Numbered from the stretch's first letter, positions 1 through 8,151 are shown. The stretch: 17,640 nt of DNA from Helicobacteraceae bacterium (GCA_003250175.1 QKHD01000088.1:1-17640), one strand, 5' to 3'. Program-made: numbers and translations. Notes: a model not told the origin generated them from the letters alone.

Positions 1-886
1 AAAGCCCGCAACCGAGCAGCCGGTTGGAGACGGGGCAATGCACCACCGTGCCGCCCTGCGCTCCGATACGCGCCAGCTCCTCGTCGTTAATCTCCACTCC
101 GTGGGTATAGAGCGGCGAAAGGTTCATGAACTGCCCCAGAAATTCAAATCCGGAGGTGACCGCCTTGTCGGTTTTTAAAAACGTCTCAAAGAAGGGTTTA
201 AAGTCCCCTCCGGAGCGGTCCAGCCACTCCCGCTCCGCGGGGCTCTCCATAAAGTGGGCGGAGACGGGCAGGTTTTGTGCCCTGGCCATGTCGAGTACGC
301 GGCGCACCATCACCGGGTGCACGGAGTACGGCGAGTGGATGGCGATCCCGGCGGTAAAGCGCTCGCTTTCCAGGGCTTGGGCATTTTTCAGGCGCACTTC
401 GAAATCGAGGAAAAACCCGTCCACCGCCGCCGGGTTGGAGCCGATGGCTTCACTGAAATAGACCACCCGCTGCGGTGCGGCGGCGCAGGCGTCCAGATCA
501 AACCCGTAGCTGCTGATGGCGCCGAAGGTGGTGATTCCGGAGGCGAGCATGCCCTCCACCGCTTTGCGGATGCAATCCTCCTTGCACCCTTCGATCAGCT
601 CTTCGCGGTTGCCCATGACGCTGTATAGCCAGGGGAGAAAATCCCCGTATTCCAGGGTTGTTTTATTGGCAGAAAACTCCAGGTGCACGTGGGGGTTGAC
701 CAGGCCCGGCATGAGCACGCTGCCCTCCCCCAGATCGATCATCTCCAGCTCCGGATAACGCACCAGGCTCGCCTCCGGATCGGCGCTGATCTCGATAATG
801 GTCTCATCGGCAATAACACAGCCGCCGCGGAGGATTTCAAACCCCTCGTTGACGGTTAAAATATAGTCACTTTTAAAGCATTTCAT
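1..886 (-). CDS. mqnX: Aminofutalosine deaminase-type amidohydrolase (partial)
   Basis: Metal-dependent amidohydrolase of the ATZ/TRZ-like group, matching the family that deaminates aminofutalosine in the futalosine route to menaquinone. The first 295 codons are present; the 3' end lies beyond base 1. Visible motifs are PGLVNPHVHLEFS with metal ligands H66 and H68, AIHSPYSVHP (H184), SAHFMES (H211), THG (H262) and HCPVSNRLLG near residues 283-292. The last motif is what points to this family rather than to a generic chlorohydrolase. Start ATG at 886 is preceded by AAGGA about 11 bases upstream. It is divergent from aroQ, and an amidohydrolase gene next to aroQ also occurs in C. jejuni (from memory). 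The exact substrate is inferred from family and lineage; another amidohydrolase activity is possible. Confidence 0.85.
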   Translation of the reverse strand, partial: MKCFKSDYILTVNEGFEILRGGCVIADETIIEISADPEASLVRYPELEMIDLGEGSVLMPGLVNPHVHLEFSANKTTLEYGDFLPWLYSVMGNREELIEGCKEDCIRKAVEGMLASGITTFGAISSYGFDLDACAAAPQRVVYFSEAIGSNPAAVDGFFLDFEVRLKNAQALESERFTAGIAIHSPYSVHPVMVRRVLDMARAQNLPVSAHFMESPAEREWLDRSGGDFKPFFETFLKTDKAVTSGFEFLGQFMNLSPLYTHGVEINDEELARIGAQGGTVVHCPVSNRLLGCGL

Positions 887-983
887 AACGGTTTCAATCC
901 TTCGTAAGAGGGGTTGATTTTACCTAAGGCTTTGTTAAATGTCTGTATAATCCTCACCAAATCAACACCGAAGGAACGTCCCG
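887..983 (+). promoter_or_regulatory. Promoter and ribosome binding site of the aroQ-fliY cluster
   Basis: This is the only gap on the plus strand before the cluster, so a promoter is expected here. A perfect TATAAT lies at 946-951 with TG directly in front. No good -35 is seen 17 bases upstream, which is normal for sigma-70 promoters of Campylobacterota. AAGGA at 971-975 sits 8 bases before the aroQ ATG. The divergent mqnX gene must also be expressed from this 97-base gap. Confidence 0.55.
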
Positions 984-1469
984 ATGAAAATCATGGTTAT
1001 TCAAGGTCCCAATCTCAACATGCTCGGAATCCGCGAGCAGCACGTCTACGGACCGATGAAACTGGAAAATATCCACAGCGAAATGAAAAAACAGGCCGAA
1101 CAGTTCAATGTGGACATCGAGTTTTTCCAAAGCAACCTCGAGGGCGAAATCGTCGACAAAATCCAGGAGTGCCTGGGTGATGCGGATGCCATCATCATCA
1201 ACCCAGCCGCCTACACCCACACTTCCATCGCCATCCGTGACGCCATCAGCGCCGTCAACCTTCCCGTGGTCGAAGTGCACATCAGCAACATCTACCGCCG
1301 CGAAGAGTTCCGCCACAAATCCCTCACCGCACCCGTCTGTGCCGGCAGCATCGTGGGCTTCGGACCCTTCGGCTACCACATGGCCATGATCGCCACCATG
1401 CAGATTCTCAATGAAGTGAAGATGATCAAAGAACAGCAGGCCAAGGCCCAGGCGGCCCAGCAAGCCTGA
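984..1469 (+). CDS. aroQ: 3-dehydroquinate dehydratase, type II
   Basis: Cytosolic type II dehydroquinase, third step of the shikimate pathway (3-dehydroquinate to 3-dehydroshikimate). At 161 residues it is slightly longer than the usual 140-150. The family signature GPNLNMLG is at residues 8-15. Catalytic R17 and Y22 fall in the flexible loop, N73 in INPAAYTHTS, H79 follows, and EVHISNIYRREEFRHKS (97-113) supplies the second active-site His and Arg. The C-terminal dozen residues are a Lys/Gln/Ala tail outside the fold. The start is set by AAGGA 8 bases upstream. The stop TGA overlaps the ATG of the next gene by one base, so translation is probably coupled. First gene of the folate/flagellar cluster. 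Confidence 0.96.
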   Translation: MKIMVIQGPNLNMLGIREQHVYGPMKLENIHSEMKKQAEQFNVDIEFFQSNLEGEIVDKIQECLGDADAIIINPAAYTHTSIAIRDAISAVNLPVVEVHISNIYRREEFRHKSLTAPVCAGSIVGFGPFGYHMAMIATMQILNEVKMIKEQQAKAQAAQQA

Positions 1470-2494
1470 TGATCCGTCTCATCAAGGGCGAAAGCTCCCA
1501 GTACTACTTTACCGGCTACAGCTGCGACAACGCCGTTGTCCTGGCTGTGGGTGATGAGCGCTACTTTCTCACCGACGCCCGCTACACCCAGGAAGCGAAA
1601 GAGTCGGTCTCCCGCCATACGGAGGTGATCGAAGCCTCCGACCTCATGCAGGCTTTGCGTAACCTGATCCGGAGCCTCCACCTTACCCGCATTACCTACG
1701 ATCCCTTGGAGTGGCGTCTGAGCGATTTTAAAAAGCTCGAAGCCAAGCTCCCCCGTGTCACGCTCCACCCCAAAGAGGGTTTTTTAGCCCGTGCCCGAGC
1801 CGTCAAAAGCAACGCCGAAGTGGCGCTGCTCAAAACCGCTGCCCAGATCGGGGCCAAGGGGTTTGACGAGGTGGCCGCCTTTTTACGCGCCCACGGCGAG
1901 GGGCTCAGCGAAAAACAGCTCTTTTTCAAGGCTACGGAGCTGCTCACCGGCTCCGGAGAGCGGCCGGTCAGCTTCGAGCCGATCCTGGCCGTGGGGGCCA
2001 ACGCAGCCAAACCCCACGCCCTGCCCACGGCGGTGCAGCTGCACAGCGGCGACCTGCTCCTGATGGATGCAGGGATCAAGCACGAACGCTACTGCTCCGA
2101 CCGCACCCGCACCGTGCCCTTCTCCTCCAGAATGGATTTCGGCACGGAACAGCTCTTTAACGACACGGAGATTCAAAAGGCCTACGACCTCGTACTCAAG
2201 GCTCACGACACCGCCATCAAACAGGCCCGGGTCGGGATGAAAGCCAAAGAGCTTGACGCCATCGCCAGGGAGATCATCACCGCGGGCGGTTACGGAGAGC
2301 GATTCATCCACTCCCTCGGCCACGGTGTGGGGCTGGATATTCACGAACACCCCTACATCAACGCCCGCAATGAAACGGTTCTGGAAGCGAACATGGTCTT
2401 CACCATCGAACCGGGCATCTACCTTCCCGGCAAGTTCGGCATCCGGATCGAAGACACGGTGGTCCTGAAAGACGACGGAGCCCACATCCTTTGA
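1469..2494 (+). CDS. pepQ: M24 family Xaa-Pro peptidase (proline peptidase)
   Basis: Pita-bread-fold dimetal aminopeptidase of the M24B type, predicted to cleave peptides at an X-Pro bond in the cytosol. It has 341 residues, normal for the short Campylobacterota form. The N-terminal creatinase-like domain covers about residues 1-115. The catalytic domain carries all five metal ligands: D200 in LLMDAG, D211 in SDRTRT, H285 in SLGHGVGLDIHEHP, E314 in FTIEPGIYLP and E328 in GIRIEDTV. It overlaps aroQ by one base (TGATG) and overlaps the presumed TTG start of folK by four. The same position between aroQ and folK is known in H. pylori. Exact peptide preference cannot be read from the sequence. Confidence 0.9.
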   Translation: MIRLIKGESSQYYFTGYSCDNAVVLAVGDERYFLTDARYTQEAKESVSRHTEVIEASDLMQALRNLIRSLHLTRITYDPLEWRLSDFKKLEAKLPRVTLHPKEGFLARARAVKSNAEVALLKTAAQIGAKGFDEVAAFLRAHGEGLSEKQLFFKATELLTGSGERPVSFEPILAVGANAAKPHALPTAVQLHSGDLLLMDAGIKHERYCSDRTRTVPFSSRMDFGTEQLFNDTEIQKAYDLVLKAHDTAIKQARVGMKAKELDAIAREIITAGGYGERFIHSLGHGVGLDIHEHPYINARNETVLEANMVFTIEPGIYLPGKFGIRIEDTVVLKDDGAHIL

Positions 2495-2967
2495 TCCGCC
2501 GCCTCTCTCCGGAGCTGACGCTCTATTTCGGCGGCGGCTTCCCCGCACGCCTGGCGCCTTCTTCCAAACGCCATGAAGCCCTGATCGGCATCGGGGGCAA
2601 TGTGGGTCATGTACGGCGCCGCTTTAAACAGCTGCTGCACTACCTCCGGAGCTTTCCCGCCATCGACGTGGTGGCAACCTCCCCCGTGCTGCAAAATCCC
2701 CCCTTCGGCTACCTCGATCAGGCCGATTTTTTTAACGCAGTTTTGATCATCCGGACCAACCTCGAACCCCTGCCCCTTCTACGCACTTTACTGCATATCG
2801 AAAAACGCTTCGGACGGCGTCGGAGCTTCCCCAATGCCCCCCGTACCCTGGACCTGGATATAATTTTCTTTGAATCTAAAAAGCTGTACAATAAACAACT
2901 GACGATACCGCATCCTCACTGGAAGGAACGGGAAAGCGTACTGATTCCCATGTCTCATCTAAGGTGA
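2491..2967 (+). CDS. folK: 2-amino-4-hydroxy-6-hydroxymethyldihydropteridine pyrophosphokinase
   Basis: HPPK transfers pyrophosphate from ATP to 6-hydroxymethyl-dihydropterin, before dihydropteroate synthesis in folate biosynthesis. Seen: GIGGNVG at residues 33-39, a variant of the usual GSNLG loop; SPVLQNPPFGYLDQADFFNAV; and APRTLDLDIIFF at 116-127, whose D121 and D123 bind the two Mg ions. The HPHWKERESVLIP block near 141-153 closes the fold. There is no in-frame ATG before the conserved core, so the start is taken as TTG at 2491, four bases inside pepQ. The first 30 residues are a basic extension which, from memory, is also present in Campylobacter homologues. The start is less certain than the gene. 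Confidence 0.9.
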   Translation: MIRRLSPELTLYFGGGFPARLAPSSKRHEALIGIGGNVGHVRRRFKQLLHYLRSFPAIDVVATSPVLQNPPFGYLDQADFFNAVLIIRTNLEPLPLLRTLLHIEKRFGRRRSFPNAPRTLDLDIIFFESKKLYNKQLTIPHPHWKERESVLIPMSHLR

Positions 2968-2970
2968 ATT

Positions 2971-4293
2971 ATGAAACTCTACACATTTACGGGCGAAACA
3001 CCGGCAGAAGCACTCAAAAAGGCTCAACAAGAGTGCGGCGAAGACGCGCTGGTGGTCAACACCAAAGAGATACGAAAACGCAGCCTCAACACCCCCTCGC
3101 TCTATGAGGTGGTGGTCGCCTCCGAAGGGGGCGGTCCCGAGGCCAACGAGACAGGAAAAACTCCCCCTCCGGAGCCTCCCAAAAAACCGGTGATGATGGA
3201 CGATGACGACGTGCTGCTCAACCTCTCCGAGACGGTCAAGCAGATCAGCAAGATCGCCCAGGTCACGGAAGAGGAGAGCCTGAAAAAGTCTGTAGCAGCC
3301 CCTGTGGAAAAAAGCGCACCTGTGCGCTCTGAACCCAACATCGCCCAGCCCCAGGCACCGACTGCCGACGGCATGCAGCTGAAAGACATTCAGGGCGAAA
3401 TCGCCAAGCTGACCGACAAGGTCAAGCTGATCCAGAACATGATGTGGGACAAACAAAAAGAGCGCAGCGGCCTGGCCATGCCTCCGGAGTTTGCAGAGAT
3501 CTTCCGTCTGGCCAAAGAGAGCGGCATGATCAAGGAGCACATCGACGAGATCATGAACCTCACCCTGGAACACATGCCGCTCTCCATGCGTCAAAACTCC
3601 GAAACGGTCAAGCGCTACTTCAACGTGCTGCTGCGGAAACTCGCCCCCGTCCGCGTGGAAAACCGTCTGACCAAGCCGAATAAAAAGATCATCATGCTGG
3701 TCGGCCCCACCGGTGTGGGCAAGACCACGACCATCGCCAAGCTGGCGGCCCGTTTCGCCTACAAAAAAGATGTCAAGTACCGTGTGGGGATTATCACCGT
3801 CGACACCTACCGGATCGGTGCCGTCGAGCAGCTGATGCATTACGCCAAGATCATGAAGCTGGGGATCGAGAGCGTGGAGGACCCGCAGGATTTCTCCCGC
3901 GCCATCAACTCGCTCAAGCACTGCGACTACATCATGATCGACACCGCCGGAAGCTCCCAGCATGACCATGAGAAGATCAACCGCCTCAAGCAGCTGCTCG
4001 AGGCCGAAGCGCACACGAGCATCGATGTCTCCCTGGTGCTCTCCGCCAACACCAAGTTTGAGGATCTGCGGGACATTTACAAGAAGTTCTCCGTTTTGGG
4101 GATCGATACGATCATCGCCACCAAACTGGACGAGACCCAGGGCTTTGGCAATATCTTCTCCCTGGTGTACGAGAACCGCAAACCCATCAGTTATTTCTCC
4201 GTCGGTCAGGAGGTTCCGGACGACCTCCAGCCCGCCACGGCGGATTTTTTCGTTGACTGCCTTCTGAACGGCTTTCAGTCCAAGGAAAACTAA
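2971..4293 (+). CDS. flhF: Flagellar biosynthesis GTPase FlhF
   Basis: SRP-type GTPase that marks the cell pole for flagellum assembly; in Campylobacterota it is also needed for expression of RpoN-dependent flagellar genes. 440 residues. Residues 1-40 are the conserved B-domain start (MKLYTFTGET). Residues about 52-140 are a variable acidic and Pro-rich linker, 140-230 the N domain, and 237-435 the NG GTPase. GTPase motifs: GPTGVGKTT (245-253), VDTYRIGAVEQL (277-288), DTAGSSQHD (324-332), TKLDE (384-388) and VGQEVPDDL (411-419). AAGGTG overlapping the folK stop is the ribosome site, close to the ATG. flhG follows with no gap, fitting the FlhF/FlhG partnership. Confidence 0.97.
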   Translation: MKLYTFTGETPAEALKKAQQECGEDALVVNTKEIRKRSLNTPSLYEVVVASEGGGPEANETGKTPPPEPPKKPVMMDDDDVLLNLSETVKQISKIAQVTEEESLKKSVAAPVEKSAPVRSEPNIAQPQAPTADGMQLKDIQGEIAKLTDKVKLIQNMMWDKQKERSGLAMPPEFAEIFRLAKESGMIKEHIDEIMNLTLEHMPLSMRQNSETVKRYFNVLLRKLAPVRVENRLTKPNKKIIMLVGPTGVGKTTTIAKLAARFAYKKDVKYRVGIITVDTYRIGAVEQLMHYAKIMKLGIESVEDPQDFSRAINSLKHCDYIMIDTAGSSQHDHEKINRLKQLLEAEAHTSIDVSLVLSANTKFEDLRDIYKKFSVLGIDTIIATKLDETQGFGNIFSLVYENRKPISYFSVGQEVPDDLQPATADFFVDCLLNGFQSKEN

Positions 4294-5163
4294 ATGAAGA
4301 ATCAGGCTCACAAATTGACAGAGATTGTCAACGAAGAGCGCAACAGCCCTTCGAAGACTAAATTTATCACCATCACCAGCGGCAAGGGTGGCGTAGGCAA
4401 AAGCACCATGAGCGCCAACCTCGCCCACCTGCTCTCCCAACGCGGTTACAAAGTCGGCCTTTTTGACGCCGATATGGGGCTGGCCAATCTCGACGTTATT
4501 CTCAACGTCAAGACGGGCAAAAACATCCTCCACCTGCTCAAGGGTGAAGCGGAGCTCAAGGATATTCTCGTCCAGGTCGATGAGAATCTGCTCCTCATCC
4601 CCGGCGACAGCGGCGACGGGATCTTCCGCTACAGCGACGAGTTTATTCTGGACCGTTTCTACTCCCAGATCGGGCAACTGGACGAACTGGACTATATGAT
4701 CATCGATACCGGCGCGGGCATCGGAGAAAATGTGCAGAACTTCGTCGATGCCGGCGACTATGTCGTGGTTGTGACGACCGCCGAACCGGCGGCCATTACC
4801 GACGCCTATGCCATGCTCAAGATTATCAGCGATAAAAAAGATCAGGTTTTCATGCTGCTTAACCAGGTGAAAAACCGCAGAGAAGCGGATACAATCTACG
4901 ACAAGATCAAGAAGATCGCGGAGAAGAACATTCCCAACCACGGCAACATCAGCCTGATCGGTGCGATCAACAAAGATACCAGCGTAGAAAAGTGCATCCG
5001 GAGCCGGACGCTCTTTAGCAAGGAGTTTAAAAACTCCATCCCCACCGAACAGCTCAACGAGGCCGTTGACGTGCTGGTGGCAAAAATGGAACGCAAAGTG
5101 CTTAATCCCAAAGAACAATCCAATTTTGGAAGCTTTTTCAAAAAGATTCTAAAACAGTTCTAA
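4294..5163 (+). CDS. flhG: Flagellar number regulator FlhG (MinD-like ATPase, YlxH)
   Basis: MinD/ParA-family ATPase that stimulates FlhF GTPase and limits the number of flagella. 289 residues. The N-terminal NQAHKLTEIV (3-12) resembles the DQAxxLR-type activator helix through which FlhG acts on FlhF. The deviant Walker A motif KGGVGKS is at 31-37, the switch I region DADMGLANLDVIL at 58-70, and IIDTGAGIGENV is the Walker B/switch II region. The C-terminus SFFKKILKQF is a short amphipathic basic helix of the MinD membrane-targeting type. The ATG follows the flhF TAA directly; AAGGA at 4282-4286 is 7 bases upstream. Both ATPase and membrane-binding features look intact. Confidence 0.96.
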   Translation: MKNQAHKLTEIVNEERNSPSKTKFITITSGKGGVGKSTMSANLAHLLSQRGYKVGLFDADMGLANLDVILNVKTGKNILHLLKGEAELKDILVQVDENLLLIPGDSGDGIFRYSDEFILDRFYSQIGQLDELDYMIIDTGAGIGENVQNFVDAGDYVVVVTTAEPAAITDAYAMLKIISDKKDQVFMLLNQVKNRREADTIYDKIKKIAEKNIPNHGNISLIGAINKDTSVEKCIRSRTLFSKEFKNSIPTEQLNEAVDVLVAKMERKVLNPKEQSNFGSFFKKILKQF

Positions 5164-5172
5164 GGGTGGGGA

Positions 5173-5523
5173 ATGAGACCGGAAAATTTTATCTATTTTC
5201 TGACCGTATGCGGCTTTTTCATGGGGATCGTCTTTTCGATCATCTCCGATATGGAAGCGTATATGATTTTCTGGTCTGCCATGATTCTTTCAATGGTTTT
5301 TTATATAATAGGACTGGCCAGTGCGGGGATGTTTATCAAGTTTGTCGACCTTAAAGCCGGCTACAACATCAACCGAGAGCACAAAGAGGAGTTCCTCGAT
5401 AAGATCATTGCCTTCCTGGAAAAACGCGAGAAGTATATTCAGGATTCGCACAACTTTATCGAAAATCTGGAACGGGAATTCCTGGCCAAGAAAGATGAAG
5501 GGCTGAGTCTTGATAAGAAATAA
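5173..5523 (+). CDS. Small two-helix membrane protein of the flhF-fliA cluster
   Basis: A 116-residue protein of unknown function. Residues about 6-26 and 30-55 are hydrophobic and look like two transmembrane helices with a very short turn (DMEAY) between them. The rest, about 60-116, is highly charged (KEEFLDKIIAFLEKREKYI and following) and likely a cytoplasmic helix or coiled coil. There is no Cys pair, lipobox or enzyme motif. A purine-rich site (AGGGTGGGG) runs up to 2 bases before the ATG. A small membrane protein occupies the same place between flhG and fliA in C. jejuni and H. pylori (Cj0062c and HP1033, from memory). I infer a role linked to the flagellum, without direct evidence. Confidence 0.85.
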   Translation: MRPENFIYFLTVCGFFMGIVFSIISDMEAYMIFWSAMILSMVFYIIGLASAGMFIKFVDLKAGYNINREHKEEFLDKIIAFLEKREKYIQDSHNFIENLEREFLAKKDEGLSLDKK

Positions 5524-6205
5524 CCCCTGCAACCCTTACGAGCAGACCAAGAAGTCCAACCAGGACGAACTGGCGATCCAGTATCTGCCTGCCGTCAAGG
5601 CGATGGCCTATCGTCTTAAAGAACGCCTCCCCTCCAGCATCGACGTTTCTGAGCTCATCTCCATCGGTGCCGAAGAGATCATCAAACTGGCCCGACGCTA
5701 CAACGAAGAGCTCAACGACTCCTTCTGGGGCTATGCCAAAAAACGGGTCTACGGCTCCATGCTGGATTATCTCCGGAGCCTGGACCTCGTCAGCCGGACC
5801 GACCGCAAACTGCTCAAAGACATCGAACGTATCGTTCTAGACTACATCGCCGAATTTGACGAAGAGCCCAGCGACGAATTCCTGGCCCAGGCCCTGGAAG
5901 AGGATATCGAGAAAATCAAAAAGGCTCGCTACTCCACGGAGGTTTACTCCCTTATGCCGCTGGATGAACAGGTACAGGCCTTTAACGACCAATCGACCGT
6001 ACAGTCCGTGCAGCAAGACCAGCTCATTGATATGGTCAAGGATATCCTCAGCCGCATGAACGAGCGCGAGCAGCTCATTATTCAGCTTTACTACTTTGAG
6101 GAGCTCAACCTCAAGGAGATCAGCGAGATTCTGGAAATCACCGAATCACGTATCTCCCAGATCATCAAAACCGTGATCAAAAAAATCCGTGAAAGAGCGT
6201 CCTAA
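5510..6205 (+). CDS. fliA: RNA polymerase sigma factor FliA (sigma-28)
   Basis: Sigma-28 factor for late flagellar genes such as flagellin. 231 residues. Region 2 covers about 22-95 (LAIQYLPAVKAMAYRLKERL, then the -10 recognition helix FWGYAKKRVYGSMLDYLRSLD), region 3 about 100-160, and region 4 with its helix-turn-helix about 175-228 (LKEISEILEITESRISQI). No ATG exists upstream of region 2; the first in-frame ATG would be residue 32, inside it. The start is therefore taken as TTG at 5510, overlapping the membrane-protein gene by 14 bases with a purine-rich GAAGGG about 7 bases upstream. Usual control is by the anti-sigma FlgM, which is not in this window. The fliM ATG overlaps its stop (TAATG). 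Confidence 0.95.
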   Translation: MIRNNPCNPYEQTKKSNQDELAIQYLPAVKAMAYRLKERLPSSIDVSELISIGAEEIIKLARRYNEELNDSFWGYAKKRVYGSMLDYLRSLDLVSRTDRKLLKDIERIVLDYIAEFDEEPSDEFLAQALEEDIEKIKKARYSTEVYSLMPLDEQVQAFNDQSTVQSVQQDQLIDMVKDILSRMNEREQLIIQLYYFEELNLKEISEILEITESRISQIIKTVIKKIRERAS

Positions 6206-7266
6206 TGGCTGATATTCTTAGTCAAGAAGAGATTGACCAGCTCCTAGAAATCGTCGACGACGACGAAGGCTCCACCGAAGACTTTCTGGAAAAAGAGAGT
6301 TCCACCGAGCAGCAGCAGGTCACCCTGTACGACTTTAAACGACCCAACCGTGTTTCCAAAGAGCAGCTGCGGGCCCTGAGAAGCGTCCATGACAAAATGG
6401 TGCGTACCCTCTCATCCCAAATCTCTTCGGTCATGCGTTCTATCGTCGAGATTCAGCTCCACTCCGTCGACCAGATGACCTATGGGGAGTTTCTGATGTC
6501 ACTCCCCTCGCCCACCAGCTTTAACGTCTTCTCCATGAAGCCGTTGGAGGGCTCCGGAGTTTTGGAGATCAACCCCTCCATCGCCTTCCCGATGGTGGAC
6601 CGTCTGCTAGGCGGTAAGGGCGAGAGCTACGACGTCTCCCGCGAATTTACGGATATCGAGCTAACCCTGCTTGATTCGATTCTGCGGGTTATCATGCAAA
6701 ACTCCAAAGAGGCGTGGAACTCCGTTACGGACCTCTACCCGGTCATCGAAGCCCGGGAGTCCAGCCCCAACGTTATCCAGATCGTTGCGCAGAACGAAAT
6801 CGTCGTCATGGTCGTCATGGAGATCATTGTCGGCCACACCAGCGGGATGATGAACATCTGCTACCCGGTCATCGCGTTGGAGCCGATCCTGCCCAAGCTG
6901 GCCAGCCGCGACATCATGCTCAGCGAAACCAGCTCCAAAAAATCCCGTAACAAAGAGCTGCGCACCCTGCTCGGTGGTGCCAAGGTCAACGTCGACGCCA
7001 TTATCGGCGATGCGGACCTCAGCCTTAAAGAGCTACTCGATATCGAAACCGGCGATGTGATCATCCTCAACCGCCCGGCGGACGATACGGTTATTCTCTG
7101 TGTGGACGGCCGGGATAAATACGAAGCAGAACTGGGCCTTAACCGTTTCCGTAAGACGGTCAAGATCAACAAGATCCTGCGCACCGAGCATGATACGGTC
7201 AAAGATACGCTCAGTAAACTCGAAGAGAACCGACGTCAAAAACTACAAGCATTCAGAGGAGATTAA
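6205..7266 (+). CDS. fliM: Flagellar motor switch protein FliM
   Basis: C-ring subunit that binds phospho-CheY and sets the direction of flagellar rotation. 353 residues, a normal length. Residues 5-14 (LSQEEIDQLL) are the conserved N-terminal CheY-P-binding peptide, followed by an acidic linker. The middle CheC-like domain covers about 45-230 and has the GGKGE motif at 136-140, which contacts FliG. The SPOA domain is about 255-325 (VNVDAIIGDADLSLKELLDI onward), where it stacks with FliN/FliY. The start ATG overlaps the fliA stop by one base. Only a weak purine run (GAAAGAG) precedes it, consistent with translational coupling. Confidence 0.97.
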   Translation: MADILSQEEIDQLLEIVDDDEGSTEDFLEKESSTEQQQVTLYDFKRPNRVSKEQLRALRSVHDKMVRTLSSQISSVMRSIVEIQLHSVDQMTYGEFLMSLPSPTSFNVFSMKPLEGSGVLEINPSIAFPMVDRLLGGKGESYDVSREFTDIELTLLDSILRVIMQNSKEAWNSVTDLYPVIEARESSPNVIQIVAQNEIVVMVVMEIIVGHTSGMMNICYPVIALEPILPKLASRDIMLSETSSKKSRNKELRTLLGGAKVNVDAIIGDADLSLKELLDIETGDVIILNRPADDTVILCVDGRDKYEAELGLNRFRKTVKINKILRTEHDTVKDTLSKLEENRRQKLQAFRGD

Positions 7267-7269
7267 TCG

Positions 7270-8151
7270 ATGGAACATTTTATTGAGCTATTGCAAAACG
7301 CCATGGTCAGCACCCTCGAGGGTCTGCTGGGAAAACTTCCGGAAATCTCCCTCAAAGACAATGAAGTCTTGCAGGAGCACTCCAACGTCGTTCCCCCTGC
7401 GGCACTCGTTGACGTCAATGTCGACGGCGGCGGTAAAATGCAGGTGATTATTCCTCCTCAGGTTGCGACGGCCCTGGGCGACCTCATGGTCGGCGGCGAC
7501 GGTGAGCAGAAAGAGGAGATGACCGAAGACGACCTGGATGCCACCAAGGAGATCGTCTCCAACATTCTGGGCGCCGTTGCCTCCACGCTGGCAGCCCAAA
7601 ACGATCTGCCGAAGCTGAGCTTCGATATTTCGGATATCACCTTTAAAAATCCGGAATCCACCATCTACCTGATGGATTTCCAGAACCTGATCGTCTTTGA
7701 TTTCGGCTTTGAGAGCCTGCACAACGTCATCATGTTTGCCCTGGACAAGGAGCTGATTAACCGCCTGACCCCGGCAACCCGTGCCGCTGCACCGGCCAGC
7801 GACCCCATGCCGGTCTCCGGAGGTGCTAATCTGCCGCCCGTTCACGGACAGAACCATGCCCAGCCCATGAATCTTGCCACGGAGGAGATGCGCAACATCA
7901 GCCTACTGATGGACGTGCGCCTCACCATTCGTGTACGAATCGGAAGTAAAAAAATGCTGCTGCGGGATGTCATTAATATGGATATCGGTTCCATCATCGA
8001 GCTTAATCAGCTGGCCAATGAACCCCTGGATATTCTGGTGGATAACAAAAAGATCGCCGAGGGCGAAGTGGTCATCGTTGACGGGAACTTCGGGGTTCAG
8101 ATCACCACCATCGGCAGTAAAAAAGAGCGTCTCGAACAGCTTAAAAACTAA
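7270..8151 (+). CDS. fliY: Flagellar motor switch protein FliY (FliN-like C-terminus)
   Basis: C-ring protein of the FliY type: a CheC-like N-terminal region joined by a flexible linker (about 168-200, Pro/Ala/Gly-rich) to a FliN SPOA domain (about 205-288, starting NISLLMDVRLTIRVRIG). 293 residues, as expected for Campylobacterota FliY. The CheC phosphatase signature is D/S-x3-E-x2-N. The nearest match here is D90-x3-E94 with N98, one residue too far, so CheY-P phosphatase activity is not supported by the motif. A strong AGAGGAG at 7255-7261 sits 8 bases before the ATG. The stop overlaps that of the convergent DJ-1 gene. The first ten residues do not match the CheY-binding peptide of B. subtilis FliY. 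Confidence 0.94.
   Translation: MEHFIELLQNAMVSTLEGLLGKLPEISLKDNEVLQEHSNVVPPAALVDVNVDGGGKMQVIIPPQVATALGDLMVGGDGEQKEEMTEDDLDATKEIVSNILGAVASTLAAQNDLPKLSFDISDITFKNPESTIYLMDFQNLIVFDFGFESLHNVIMFALDKELINRLTPATRAAAPASDPMPVSGGANLPPVHGQNHAQPMNLATEEMRNISLLMDVRLTIRVRIGSKKMLLRDVINMDIGSIIELNQLANEPLDILVDNKKIAEGEVVIVDGNFGVQITTIGSKKERLEQLKN

Noticed and set aside
254..758. Plus-strand open frames in the first 760 bases
   Set aside because: They lie opposite the mqnX reading frame, which carries the conserved amidohydrolase motifs continuously from 886 to the window edge.
2959..5118. A 719-codon open frame antisense to flhF and flhG
   Set aside because: Its codons align exactly with those of flhF and flhG, which share one frame, so it stays open simply because these genes rarely use TTA, CTA or TCA. 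It has no recognisable domain and both sense genes are certain.
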